A stretch of DNA of 64,000 nucleotides. Source: Nocardioides sp. J54. Its GTDB lineage: Bacteria; Actinomycetota; Actinomycetes; Propionibacteriales; Nocardioidaceae. The translations under genes and the position numbers were made by a program. Shown in pieces: positions 1 to 9,500 of the stretch. The number at the start of each line of letters is the position of its first letter. The stretch's first letter is position 1. Under the pieces are notes generated by a model that searched no databases, was not told the DNA's origin, and was given only the letters and a program-made list of their open reading frames with translations. Location of the stretch: NCBI RefSeq assembly GCF_000519005.1, contig NZ_JAER01000010.1, positions 1 to 64,000 of the forward strand, in the 5' to 3' direction.

Positions 1-147
1 GCTGCTAGACCCAGTGGGGAGGCACCCTCGTCTTGGTGCCGGGACGCATCTGTCTGTCAGCTCACTGATCGGCGCTCCCAGCCAGCCATCCGGTCGGCCT
101 TGGCGCACAGCCCTGTCGACGATCACGGCGTCCCGGGTGACCGCCGG

Positions 148-194
148 GCCCTGCAGAACTCATCGTGGACCTCAAGGGGTCGAGCGAGCAGGGC
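148..194 (+). other. possible structured leader upstream of ABC importer genes
   Basis: A 7-bp inverted repeat GCCCTGC (148-154) / GCAGGGC (188-194) encloses a smaller hairpin, GACCT-CAAG-GGGTC (168-181). It ends 69 bp before the GTG of the ATPase gene. The first 263 bases show no convincing gene. The nested stems would suit a structured 5' UTR or attenuator, but no known riboswitch class was recognised. Confidence 0.25.
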
Positions 195-263
195 AGTGAC
201 CCGACGGCACCTGGGGTGCATCAGCGGCCCGTCCAGGACCGCCGACACGAGGAAGGTAGTCCA

Positions 264-1037
264 GTGAGCACCACGCACGGCACCGACGGGCTCCCGAAGC
301 CCGCCCCGCCGGCCGAGCCGACCGCGGGCTTCGGCGACGTGGTCGCCTCCGCGGTCGACGTACGACGCGTCTTCGACGGCCATGTCGTGCTCGACGGCAT
401 CGACCTGGAGATCCGCACCGGCGAGTTCGTCGCGCTGCTCGGCCGTTCGGGTTGCGGGAAGTCGACGCTGCTGCGGATCCTCGCGGGCCTGGACACCGGC
501 GCCGAGGGGGCCGTGTCGGGTGGCCGCGAGCCGGCCGTCGTCTTCCAGGACCCGCGGCTGTTCCCGTGGCGCCGCGTGCTCGACAACGTCGCGCTCGGCC
601 TGCGCGGCGCCGACGCCCGGGGCCGCGCCACCGAGGTGCTGGCCGAGGTCGGCCTGGCCGGTCGCGAGCGGGCGTGGCCGCGCCAGCTCTCCGGCGGCCA
701 GCGCCAGCGCGTGGCGCTCGCCCGGGCCCTGGTCCGCGAGCCCGACCTGCTGCTGCTCGACGAGCCGTTCAGCGCCCTCGACGCGCTGACCCGGATCTCC
801 GCGCAGGCGCTGGTCAGCGACCTGGTCGCCACCCACCGGCCGGCCGTGCTGATGGTGACCCACGACGTCGAGGAGGCGCTGCTGCTCGCTGACCGCGTGC
901 TGGTGATGGACGCCGGCCGCCTGGTGCACGACGAGCGCCTCGACCTCGCACGCCCGCGCCGGCGCGACCACCCCGAGATCGTCCGCCGCCGGGTCGCCCT
1001 GCTGGGGCTGCTCGGCGTGGACGAGGCGCCGGCCTGA
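264..1037 (+). CDS. ABC transporter ATP-binding protein, sulfonate/nitrate/taurine type
   Basis: This is the cytoplasmic ATPase of an importer in the SsuB/TauB/NrtD family, 257 aa from a GTG preceded by GGAAGG. An upstream in-frame ATG at 165 would add an unlikely N-terminus. The Walker A motif GRSGCGKST lies near residues 60-68, the Q-loop is within VVFQDPRLFPW, the signature LSGGQ is near 142-146, Walker B LLLLDE near 162-167 and the H-loop is VTHD. The next gene, 54 bp downstream, encodes the matching lipoprotein, so the two form an operon. No permease gene lies between them or in the 263 bp upstream, which is unusual. The substrate (sulfonate, nitrate or thiamine precursor) cannot be fixed from sequence. 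Confidence 0.9.
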   Translation: MSTTHGTDGLPKPAPPAEPTAGFGDVVASAVDVRRVFDGHVVLDGIDLEIRTGEFVALLGRSGCGKSTLLRILAGLDTGAEGAVSGGREPAVVFQDPRLFPWRRVLDNVALGLRGADARGRATEVLAEVGLAGRERAWPRQLSGGQRQRVALARALVREPDLLLLDEPFSALDALTRISAQALVSDLVATHRPAVLMVTHDVEEALLLADRVLVMDAGRLVHDERLDLARPRRRDHPEIVRRRVALLGLLGVDEAPA

Positions 1038-1091
1038 CCTGCTTCGCCCACCTCCACCACCCCCGAGAAACCGAAGGAAGACGAAGAGTCG

Positions 1092-2069
1092 ATGCTGCAC
1101 ACCAGAAAGTCCCGCCTGCGCCGCACGGCCGCCGGCACGATCGCCGCCCTCGCCGCCCTCACCGCGCTCAGCGCCTGCGGCTCCGACGACGAGGGCAGCG
1201 ACAAGCCGGTGCTGCGCGTCGGTGTCCAGAAGGACGGCGTGCGCGCCGTGCTCGACGAGGCCGGACTGCTCGAGGACCTGCCCTACGAGATCGAGTGGGC
1301 CGAGTTCACCGCCGGCCCGCCGATCGTGGAGGCCGCCTCGGCGGACCAGATCGACGTCGCCTGGGTCGGCTCCGCCCCGCCGATCTTCGGCGCCGCCGCC
1401 GACGCGAACTTCAAGATCGTCGCGCAGGTCCAGGAGCAGGACCAGCAGGAGAACTCCATCCTCGTGCCGAAGGGCTCGTCGATCGACGACGTCAAGGACC
1501 TGTTGGGCAAGAAGGTCGCGGTCGGCAAGGGCACCTCGGCCCACGGCCTGCTGCTGCAGGCGCTCGAGCGCAACGGCCTCAGCCTGGCCGACATCGAGCC
1601 CAACTACCTGGCGCCGGCCGACGGCCTGGCCGCGTTCACCTCCGGCGAGGTCGACGCCTGGGTGGTCTGGGACCCGTTCGTGACCCAGGCGATCGAGCAG
1701 AACGACGCCGTGGAGATCGCCGGCGGCCACCCCGACGAGCAGGGCGTGCAGTTCGAGATCGCCTCCACCAGGGCGCTGGAGGACGAGGAGACCCGCGAGA
1801 ACATCAAGTACTTCGTCGGTCTGCTGCAGGAGGCGTGGGTGTGGGCGCTCGACAACTCCGACGCCTGGGGCGACGGCTGGGCCGCCGAGTCGGGCCTCTC
1901 GCCGGACATCACCCGCGTGGTGGCGAAGAACAAGGCCGCCGCCTTCGGGCCGGTGACCCCGGAGACCATCGCCGCCGAGCAGGCGCTGGCAGACGCGTTC
2001 TTCGAGGCGGGTGAGCTGCCGAAGAAGATCGACTTCGCCTCGATCGTCGAGGAGGGCCTGATCGACTGA
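1092..2069 (+). CDS. ABC transporter substrate-binding lipoprotein, SsuA/NMT1-like
   Basis: This is a 325-aa extracellular solute-binding protein. The N-terminus has Arg/Lys, a hydrophobic stretch and the lipobox LSAC with the lipidated Cys at residue 29, so it should be anchored to the outer face of the membrane. The body resembles the SsuA/TauA/NMT1 fold, with conserved-looking stretches such as DVAWVGSAPP and KGTSAHG. It starts at an ATG after a purine-rich AAGGAAGACGAAGAG. It should deliver a sulfonate-like ligand to the ATPase encoded just upstream. A strong hairpin follows the gene, so the operon probably ends here. The family is well supported; the ligand is inferred. Confidence 0.88.
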   Translation: MLHTRKSRLRRTAAGTIAALAALTALSACGSDDEGSDKPVLRVGVQKDGVRAVLDEAGLLEDLPYEIEWAEFTAGPPIVEAASADQIDVAWVGSAPPIFGAAADANFKIVAQVQEQDQQENSILVPKGSSIDDVKDLLGKKVAVGKGTSAHGLLLQALERNGLSLADIEPNYLAPADGLAAFTSGEVDAWVVWDPFVTQAIEQNDAVEIAGGHPDEQGVQFEIASTRALEDEETRENIKYFVGLLQEAWVWALDNSDAWGDGWAAESGLSPDITRVVAKNKAAAFGPVTPETIAAEQALADAFFEAGELPKKIDFASIVEEGLID

Positions 2070-2091
2070 CGTCGACCGGCCAGACGCCGCG

Positions 2092-2116
2092 GGCGGACCC
2101 GGACCGGGTCCGCCCC
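2092..2116. terminator. bidirectional hairpin terminator
   Basis: A perfect 11-bp stem, GGGCGGACCCG / CGGGTCCGCCC, has a 3-nt GAC loop. It lies between the convergent importer lipoprotein and M1 peptidase genes. There is no U-run, as is common for actinobacterial terminators. Confidence 0.7.
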
Positions 2117-2141
2117 TTCGGTGTCCCCGGTGCCGGGGTGC

Positions 2142-3629
2142 TCAGTCCCGCGGCGGCTGCTGCTCGCCGAGCAGCCACGCGTCGAAGAAGTCCGACAGCT
2201 CCTCGTCCAGGGTGTCCTCGATCCAGGCGAGGTACTCGGTGCGGTCGGCGTTGCCGTTCTCCTGCGAGGCCGGCCACTCGCGGACCAGGTCGAAGAAGAC
2301 CTCGTCGCCGACGTCCTCGCGCAGCTCGTGCCACATCAGCGCCGGACCGTAGTAGATGTTGCTGTTGCCGAACTTCGTCGGGTCGAACGCCCCCGGCGGG
2401 CCGGCGTCCTCGCGCAGGCGCGCCTCGAACATCGCCCAGTCGTCCATCTTCTGGCCGATGTGGACGCCCTCCTGCTCGGCCTCCCACATCCCCTGCAGGT
2501 ACATCGCCATGCCCTCGTTCATCCACACGTCCGACCAGTCGGCGGGGCTGACGGTGTTGCCGTACCAGTGGTGCGCGACCTCGTGCACCACGACGGCTGG
2601 CGAGAGGCTGTAGTCGTTGTTGCCGAGCGTGATCATGGTCTGGGTCTCCATGCCGCTGCTGCCGTCGACGACCACGATGCCGAGGGTGTCGAACGGGTAG
2701 GGCCCGAGCAGGTCCTCGAGCCAGTCCACCGCGTCCGGGGTGGTGCCGAGCCCGCCCGGCAGCGGCTCCTCGTCGGCGTCGGTCCAGATCTGGATCGGCA
2801 CGCCGCTCGCCGACTCGAGGTCGGTGCGCTGGTAGTCGCCGAACGCCACGGTGACGAGGTACGACGACGCGGGCTCCGCGAGGTGCCACGCGTTCGTGGT
2901 GCGGCCGCCGTCCTTCGTGCTCTTGCGGAGCTCGCCGTTGGCCACGCCCTGCAGCGGTGCCGGTGAGGTGAGGGTGAAGTCGTAGAACGCCTTGTCGGCC
3001 GGCTGGTCGTTGACGGCGTACCAGGTGAACGCGCCGTAGGGCTCCTGGAGCGTCCAGGTCTCGTGCTCGGGCGTGATGCTCCACCCGACGCCCTGCGCGA
3101 AGTCCTGGCGCTCGCTCGGGGCCGGGGCGGTCCGCGGCGTCCCGGAGTAGGTCAGCGCCAGCTCGTACTGGCCGTCCGCCTCGACGGGGTGCTCGACGGT
3201 GAGCCGGGTGCCCTCGACCGCGTGCCCGGCGGGCGTGCCGTCGACGGTGAGCTCGCTGATGGCGAGCTGCTCGTTGAAGTCGAGCGGGATGGTGGGGGAG
3301 TCCGCGGTGGCGCGGAAGGTCAGCACCTGGGTGCCGGTGAGCACGTCGCGGCTCGGGTCCCACTCGAGGCCGAGGTCGTAGTGCAACGCGTCGACGAGCG
3401 GGTCGCCGATCTCGGGGTAGACCGAGTCCTCGCGCGTGGCGCTGAACGCGTCGGCGTACTTCCCGGAGCCGGTGGGCGTGCTGCTCGGGACGTCCGGCGT
3501 CGGCGGGGTGCGCAGCGTCGGGGTGGGGTCCGCGTCCGCGTCACCCCCGGACCCGCAGGCAGCGAGCGCCGTGCCGGCGCACAGGAGGAGGGCGGTGGCG
3601 CCGGCGCGGAGGCGGCGGGTGGTGGTCAT
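2142..3629 (-). CDS. M1 family metallopeptidase, secreted lipoprotein
   Basis: This is a zinc aminopeptidase-like protein of 495 aa. It starts at the ATG preceded by AGAAGGAACG; an upstream in-frame ATG would add a non-signal extension. The signal peptide ends in lipobox ALAAC, with Cys25, followed by an Asp/Pro/Thr-rich linker. The zinc site is H349-E350-x-x-H353 with E372 exactly 18 residues later, the gluzincin arrangement HExxH-x18-E. The upstream substrate-binding motif reads SSGMETQT in place of the family's GxMEN, a variant seen in shorter bacterial M1 proteins. It probably cleaves N-terminal residues from peptides outside the cell. It is divergent from the dipeptidase-like gene, with a palindrome between them. 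Confidence 0.92.
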   Translation of the reverse strand: MTTTRRLRAGATALLLCAGTALAACGSGGDADADPTPTLRTPPTPDVPSSTPTGSGKYADAFSATREDSVYPEIGDPLVDALHYDLGLEWDPSRDVLTGTQVLTFRATADSPTIPLDFNEQLAISELTVDGTPAGHAVEGTRLTVEHPVEADGQYELALTYSGTPRTAPAPSERQDFAQGVGWSITPEHETWTLQEPYGAFTWYAVNDQPADKAFYDFTLTSPAPLQGVANGELRKSTKDGGRTTNAWHLAEPASSYLVTVAFGDYQRTDLESASGVPIQIWTDADEEPLPGGLGTTPDAVDWLEDLLGPYPFDTLGIVVVDGSSGMETQTMITLGNNDYSLSPAVVVHEVAHHWYGNTVSPADWSDVWMNEGMAMYLQGMWEAEQEGVHIGQKMDDWAMFEARLREDAGPPGAFDPTKFGNSNIYYGPALMWHELREDVGDEVFFDLVREWPASQENGNADRTEYLAWIEDTLDEELSDFFDAWLLGEQQPPRD

Positions 3630-3676
3630 GGGACGTTCCTTCTCCGGGGGTGGGCACATCATGCCTGTCGAGACGA

Positions 3677-3701
3677 ACCTGAACACGTGTCACATTCAGG
3701 T
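3677..3701. promoter_or_regulatory. candidate divergent operator
   Basis: An inverted repeat ACCTGAA (3677-3683) / TTCAGGT (3695-3701) surrounds an inner palindrome ACACGTGT (3683-3690). It lies in the 136-bp gap between two divergent genes for exported hydrolases, 48 bp from one start and 65 bp from the other. Symmetry and position suggest a regulator site; no known consensus was matched. Confidence 0.45.
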
Positions 3702-3765
3702 GTTACTCTCCGGTCGCTCGGTCGTTGAAGTGACCGGGGTCACTGCTCGGCATGGGGAGGTTGGC

Positions 3766-6291
3766 GTGGACGCACCGCGCGAGGCGGCAGCACGACGGAT
3801 CGGACTGGCCGCGGCCACGGCGCTGGCGGTGGTCGGCGTCGCGGCGCTGGTCCCTGCGACGGCACCCTCGGACGCGCCCCGCGGCGGCGCGACGAGCCTG
3901 GCTGCCGCGGCGGAGCAGGAGAAGTCCGAGCGCGGCGTGCCGCACGACGACAGCCTGCTCGCGCCGCACGACCACAACGACCCGGCGACGAAGAACGACG
4001 TCGCCCGTGGCCTGGCCGTCGACGAGGTCGCGGCGCTCGACCCGACCAGCGCCGCCGACCGGCGCAAGGCGGAGGCCTACGTCGAGCGCGAGCGTGCGCT
4101 GCCCGACCCGCGCCTGGTCCGGGTCCGCGCCTACCCGAGGCGCACCGCCGTCCCGGCGACCCGCTACGCGATGGCCGGCGGCTGCTACACCCTGACGGCA
4201 GCAGGCACGACGTTCGGGCCCTACTACTTCAAGGCCACCCGGCTCGGCGGCTACCTGCTGCACACGCGCGACGGCGAGCTCGCCGTGGTCAACGGCCAGG
4301 TGAAGCCCGCTGCGAAGCCCGGCCCGAACGCCGACTGGACCGCCCGCAAGGACGGCACCGGGTTCCGCCTCGACGTCGGCGCCGGCAGGGCGCTCACCGT
4401 CAAGGCCGGAGCGCTGGCGCCGGGAGCCGGCACCACCTTCCGCCTGCGCACGGCAAGCGGCTGCCCGTCGTACCCGGAGGCGGCCATCAACATCACCGGC
4501 AACCCCTACGCCGGCGAGACGACCTACCAGGAGGTGCGCGGCTTCGTCGACGCGCACACGCACGGGATGGCCTTCGAGTTCCTCGGCGGGAGCATCCACT
4601 GCGGCCGGCCCTGGCACGCGTACGGCGCGCCGTACGCCCTGGTCGACTGCCCCGACCACACGCTCACCCAGGGCAAGGGTGCGCTGCTGGAGTCGGTGCT
4701 GTCCGGCGAGGCGTCGCACGACCCGACCGGCTGGCCGACCTTCAAGGACTGGCCGGCGCCGGAGTCGCTGACCCACGAGGGCACCTACTACCGCTGGCTC
4801 GAGCGGGCCTGGCGCGGCGGCCAGCGGCTGTTCGTCAACCTGCTCGTCGAGAACAACAAGCTCTGCCAGCTCTACCCGATCAAGCGGAACTCCTGCGACG
4901 ACATGGACTCGATCCGCCTGCAGGCCGCCGACATGCTGAAGATGCAGGACTACATCGACGCCCAGTTCGGCGGTCCGGGCAAGGGCTTCTACCGGATCGT
5001 GAAGAACCCCTTCGAGGCCCGGCGCGTCATCAACCGCGGCAAGATGGCCGTGGTGATGGGCATCGAGACGTCCATCCCGTTCGGCTGCACCTACACCAAG
5101 CTGCTCGGCAAGGACCTCCCTGCCTGCACCAAGGCGGAGATCGACGCCAACCTCGACGAGATGCACCGGCTCGGCGTGCGCCAGATGGAGCTCGTCAACA
5201 AGTTCGACAACGCGCTCGCCGGCGTCGCGGGCGACGCCGGCGTGATCGGGCCGGTCGTCAACACCGCCAACTTCCTCGAGACCGGGTCGTTCTGGGCGAT
5301 GGAGCACTGCGAGCCCGCCGACGGCGAGTCCGCGGACAACCCGCAGCCCTCGCTGCTGCCGGACATCGACGCGGGGCAGCAGGACGCGCTCTTCGGTGCG
5401 ATCGGCAAGGTGCTCGGGCTGCTGCCGGCCACCCCGCTCTACGGCCCGCCGGCGCACTGCAACAAGCGCGGCCTCACCGAGCTCGGCGTGCACACCATCA
5501 AGGGCCTGGCGAAGCGGCAGATGGTGTTCGACCCCGACCACCTCTCGGTCAAGGCGCGCTCGGCGTCGATGGACGTCATCGAGGACCTGCGCTACCCGGG
5601 CGTGATCTCCAGCCACTCCTGGTCCACGCCGGACACCTACCCGCGGATCTACGGCGCGGGCGGGTTCATCACGCCGTACGCCGGCGACTCCACCGGCTTC
5701 GTCGAGAAGTGGCGCCGCCACCTGGGCTGGGCCGACCCCCGCTACTACTTCGGGTTCGGCTTCGGCGCCGACATCAACGGCCTCGGCGCGCAGGGCAACC
5801 CGCGCGGCGCCGACGTCGCCAACCCGGTCACCTACCCCTTCACCGGCCTCGGCGGGGTGCGGATCGACAAGCAGCGCGCCGGGAAGCGGACCTGGGACAT
5901 CAACGTCGACGGCGTCGCCCAGTACGGCCTCTACCCCGACTGGGTCGAGGACCTGCGCAAGGTCGCCGACGCCCAGCGCAAGGGCGACGGGACACGGATC
6001 GTCGACGACATGGCCCGTGGCGCGGAGGCCTACCTGCAGATGTGGGAGCGCGCGTACGGCGTGCGCCCCGACTCGTGCCGCAACCCCGGCCTGCGCAAGC
6101 GCGTTGCCGTGGTCCGGGCGGCGATCCACCGCGGCATGACCACGAAGGCCGTGCTGCGCAAGGTCGGCCAGCCCTACAAGCGGCTCGGCACGTCGTACGC
6201 GTTCTGCGCGAAGACCGCGACCCGGGCGAAGGTGCCGGTCGTCGTCACCTTCTCGAAGGCGGGGAAGGTGACCGGCCTGCGGGTCCGCTGA
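3766..6291 (+). CDS. secreted metal-dependent hydrolase, membrane dipeptidase (M19)-like
   Basis: This is a large exported protein of 841 aa. The GTG at 3766 is preceded by GGGGAGG and gives a twin-Arg-containing signal-like N-terminus (AARRIGLAAATALAVVG). The middle contains amidohydrolase/TIM-barrel landmarks: VDAHTHG (HxH), a MGIET strand, an EMHRLGVRQMEL helix, FDPDHLS and VISSHSW, which together resemble renal-dipeptidase-type M19 enzymes. The N-terminal third (to about residue 260) includes a cysteine-bearing beta-rich region, and the C-terminal end is a small basic domain, so the protein is much longer than a plain M19 enzyme of about 350-400 aa. A dipeptide or related amide substrate is inferred only. 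Confidence 0.7.
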   Translation: MDAPREAAARRIGLAAATALAVVGVAALVPATAPSDAPRGGATSLAAAAEQEKSERGVPHDDSLLAPHDHNDPATKNDVARGLAVDEVAALDPTSAADRRKAEAYVERERALPDPRLVRVRAYPRRTAVPATRYAMAGGCYTLTAAGTTFGPYYFKATRLGGYLLHTRDGELAVVNGQVKPAAKPGPNADWTARKDGTGFRLDVGAGRALTVKAGALAPGAGTTFRLRTASGCPSYPEAAINITGNPYAGETTYQEVRGFVDAHTHGMAFEFLGGSIHCGRPWHAYGAPYALVDCPDHTLTQGKGALLESVLSGEASHDPTGWPTFKDWPAPESLTHEGTYYRWLERAWRGGQRLFVNLLVENNKLCQLYPIKRNSCDDMDSIRLQAADMLKMQDYIDAQFGGPGKGFYRIVKNPFEARRVINRGKMAVVMGIETSIPFGCTYTKLLGKDLPACTKAEIDANLDEMHRLGVRQMELVNKFDNALAGVAGDAGVIGPVVNTANFLETGSFWAMEHCEPADGESADNPQPSLLPDIDAGQQDALFGAIGKVLGLLPATPLYGPPAHCNKRGLTELGVHTIKGLAKRQMVFDPDHLSVKARSASMDVIEDLRYPGVISSHSWSTPDTYPRIYGAGGFITPYAGDSTGFVEKWRRHLGWADPRYYFGFGFGADINGLGAQGNPRGADVANPVTYPFTGLGGVRIDKQRAGKRTWDINVDGVAQYGLYPDWVEDLRKVADAQRKGDGTRIVDDMARGAEAYLQMWERAYGVRPDSCRNPGLRKRVAVVRAAIHRGMTTKAVLRKVGQPYKRLGTSYAFCAKTATRAKVPVVVTFSKAGKVTGLRVR

Positions 6292-6382
6292 TCGTCCGCG
6301 GACGGTCCGCTGGTCGTCCGCTGACGGTCCGTGGGCGGTCGGCCGGCGGCCGGGGTTGAGGTCAGCGTCACATCCCCGCGAA

Positions 6383-6399
6383 GTTACCAACGGGTAGTA
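6383..6399 (+). promoter_or_regulatory. shared beta-oxidation-type operator, site 1
   Basis: The sequence GTTACCAACGGGTAGTA is a near-palindrome (TTACC-n3-GGTA core). It fits the same pattern as sites before the acyl-CoA dehydrogenase (21637) and the enoyl-CoA hydratase (29590). It lies 128 bp upstream of the etfD start. The 90 bp before it contain GTCCGC-rich direct repeats and a small CGTCCGCGGACG palindrome after the preceding gene. Confidence 0.55.
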
Positions 6400-6526
6400 T
6401 CCGCTCGGCCGTGGCTGTCGCTGTCGCAATGGTAAGGCTTGCCTTCGGTATGCCTCTTCCGTGCATGGCAATAGGCTCGGCCCGCGCACCCTGCGTGTCC
6501 TGATCCAGACGAGTGGAGAGTCGCTG

Positions 6527-9500
6527 ATGCAGACCGTTGCGATCGTGGTTTCGCTGGCCATCTCGGTGGTCGCCATCGCCCTCACGGCACGCGCCGTCGC
6601 GACGATGCTGGGCGTCATCCGCAAGGGCCAGCCGGCGCCCGGCCGCTCCGGCAACCCGGTCGGCCGCACGGTCACCATGCTCAAGGAGACCGTGCTCCAC
6701 ACGCGCATGCTGCAGTGGACCTGGGTCGGCATCCTGCACTGGTTCGCGTTCGCGGCGTTCATCGCGCTCTCCACCGCCGTCGCAGCGGCCTTCCCGCAGC
6801 TGTTCGACCCCGAGTGGACGATCCCGGTCCTCGGCAAGTTCTTCATCTACGAGTGGGTCGCCGAGCTCCTCGGCCTGCTCGGCACGATCGCGATCATCCC
6901 GCTGATCATCTACCGCCTCACGCACCGCCCCTCGGCCATCGGCCGACGCAGCCGCTTCTTCGGCTCGACCATGTGGCAGGCCTACTTCGTCGAGGCGATG
7001 GTGCTCCTCGAGAGCTCCGCGATCCTGTTCATCCGCGGTGCGGAGTACAACCTCGCCAAGGCCCACGGCGGCGAGGCCGCCGAGCACGCCGACGGCTTCC
7101 ACTTCCCGGTCTCGCAGTTCTTCGGCAACCTCTTCCCGACCGGCGAGGAGTCGATCGGGACGCTGGAGAACATCATCTACTTCATCGCGATGGTGAAGAT
7201 CACCTCCGCGATGATCTGGCTCATCGTCATCTCGACGAACCTCACCATGGGCGTGGCCTGGCACCGCTTCACCGCCTGGTTCAACATCTGGTTCAAGCGC
7301 GAGGACAGCGGTCGTACGGCGCTCGGCGCGGTCAAGCCGCTCACGTCGGGTGGCAAGCCGATCACCCTTGACGACATCGACGACCTCGACGAGGAGGCCA
7401 CCCTCGGCGCCGGGTCCATCTGGGACTTCTCCTGGAAGGACATCCTCGACTTCACGACCTGCACCGAGTGCGGTCGCTGCCAGTCGCAGTGCCCTGCGTG
7501 GAACACCGAGAAGCCGCTGTCGCCGAAGCTGATGATGATGGCGATGCGCGAGGAGGCGTACGCCGCCGCCGGTGGCGCCGAGCCGCGTGCCCTGGTCGGC
7601 AAGTCCGAGCACGAGCAGTCCGAGGGCGTCGACGACTGGTTCTACATGCCCGAGGGCGGCGACTTCGTCGTCGACGAGGACGCCCTGTGGGCCTGCACCA
7701 ACTGCGGTGCCTGCGTCCAGCAGTGCCCGGTCGACATCGAGCACGTCGACCACTTCATCGACATGCGCCGCTACCAGGTGCTCGTCGAGTCGAACTTCCC
7801 CTCCGAGCTCAACGGCCTCTTCAAGGGCCTCGAGAACAAGGGCAACCCGTGGAACATGTCGGCCACGGCCCGCCTCGACTGGGCGAAGGACCTGCCCTTC
7901 GAGGTCAAGGTCGTCGGCGACACCATCGAGGACCTCGAGTCCGTCGACTGGCTGTTCTGGGTCGGCTGCGCCGGTGCCTACGAGGACCGTGCCAAGAAGA
8001 CGACCCGCGCGGTCGCCGAGCTGCTCGACCTGGCCGGCGTCTCCTTCGGCGTCCTGGGCAACGGCGAGACCTGCACCGGTGACTCCGCCCGCCGCGCCGG
8101 CAACGAGTTCGTGTTCCAGGGCCTGGCCCAGCAGAACATCGAGGTGCTGACCGAGGCGAAGGCCAAGAAGGTCGTCTCCACCTGCCCGCACTGCATGAAC
8201 ACCCTCAAGAACGAGTACCGCCAGCTCGGTCTCGAGCTCGAGGTCATCCACCACACCCAGCTGCTCAACCGCCTCGTGCGCGAGGGCAAGCTGACGCCGG
8301 TGGCGCAGGGCGAGGGCGCGCACGCCCGCAGGATCACCTACCACGACCCGTGCTTCCTGGGTCGCCACAACCAGGTCTACACGCCGCCGCGCGACCTGCT
8401 GCAGATCCTCCCCGGCGCCGAGTTCGCCGAGATGGAGCGCAACTCCGAGCGGTCCTTCTGCTGCGGCGCCGGTGGTGCCCGCATGTGGATGGAGGAGAAG
8501 GTCGGCGAGCGGATCAACCTCAACCGCACCGCCGAGGCGGTCGGGACCGGCGCCGACCAGGTCGCCGTCGGCTGCCCGTTCTGCCGCGTCATGCTCTCCG
8601 ACGGCCTGACCAAGATGCAGGCCGACGGCGAGGCCCGCGAGGAGGTCGAGGTCCTCGACGTCGCGCAGATGCTGCTCGCCTCCGTCAAGGGCGAGCAGGC
8701 CACCAAGCTCAAGCCGGGCGAGGGTGCGCCGCTGCAGCCGAAGGGTGCCGCCGCGCCCGCCGAGGCGAAGCAGTCCGTCGAGACCAAGGCCGAGCCCGAG
8801 GCCGGCGACGTCACGCTGACCGAGGACACCGTCGCCGACACCGAGGACGTCGGCCCCGCTGCGAAGGCGTCGGGCGGCTCGTCGATGTTCGACGACCCGG
8901 GCTCGATGTTCGACTCGCCCGCGCCGGCCGCCCCGGCGGAGAAGAAGGCCGAGCCCGCCGGCGGCGGCTCGCTCTTCGACGACGCCGGCTCGCTGTTCGA
9001 CGAGGCCCCGGCCGAGGCCAAGGCGGAGCCGGCCACGCCCGCCCAGCAGCCCGCTGAGCAGGCTGCCGAGAAGTCCGGCGGTTCGCTCTTCGACGAGGGC
9101 GGCTCGCTCTTCGACACCCCGGCCCCGGCTGCCCCGGCTGCGCCGGCTGCCAAGGAGGAGCCGAAGGCCGAGGAGAAGCCGGCCGCGAAGGCCGAGCCGG
9201 TCGCCGACCTGGGCTCGGGTGGGTCGCTCTTCGACATCGCCCCCGCCGAGGAGGCGCCGAAGGCCGCCACGTCCCAGCCGTCCGCCCCGGAGGCGAGCAC
9301 GCCCGCCGAGGACCTGGCCTCGGCTCCGAAGCCGACCGAGGAGAAGGTCGTCCAGGCCGAGGCCGAGGGTGGTGTCGCGGCCGCTGCGCCGCAGGCCCCG
9401 ACCGTCGACCTCAACGCCGGCGGCTCGCTCTTCGACATCGAGGCCCCGGAGCCGGCCGCCCCGGCCGCCAAGGCCGCCGAGGCCCCCGCCCCGGCGCCGA

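Noticed and set aside
165-263. ATG 165 as start of the ABC ATPase
   Set aside because: The added residues are not conserved-looking and overlap the hairpin leader; GTG 264 has a good GGAAGG site.
123-1730. Minus-strand open frame of 535 codons across the ABC importer genes
   Set aside because: Antisense shadow of the ATPase and binding-protein genes; composition is Arg/Gly/Val-rich without motifs.
3701-3717. Fourth copy of the GTTAC-type beta-oxidation operator
   Set aside because: GTTACTCTCCGGTCGCT misses about four positions including the conserved right-hand GTAG.
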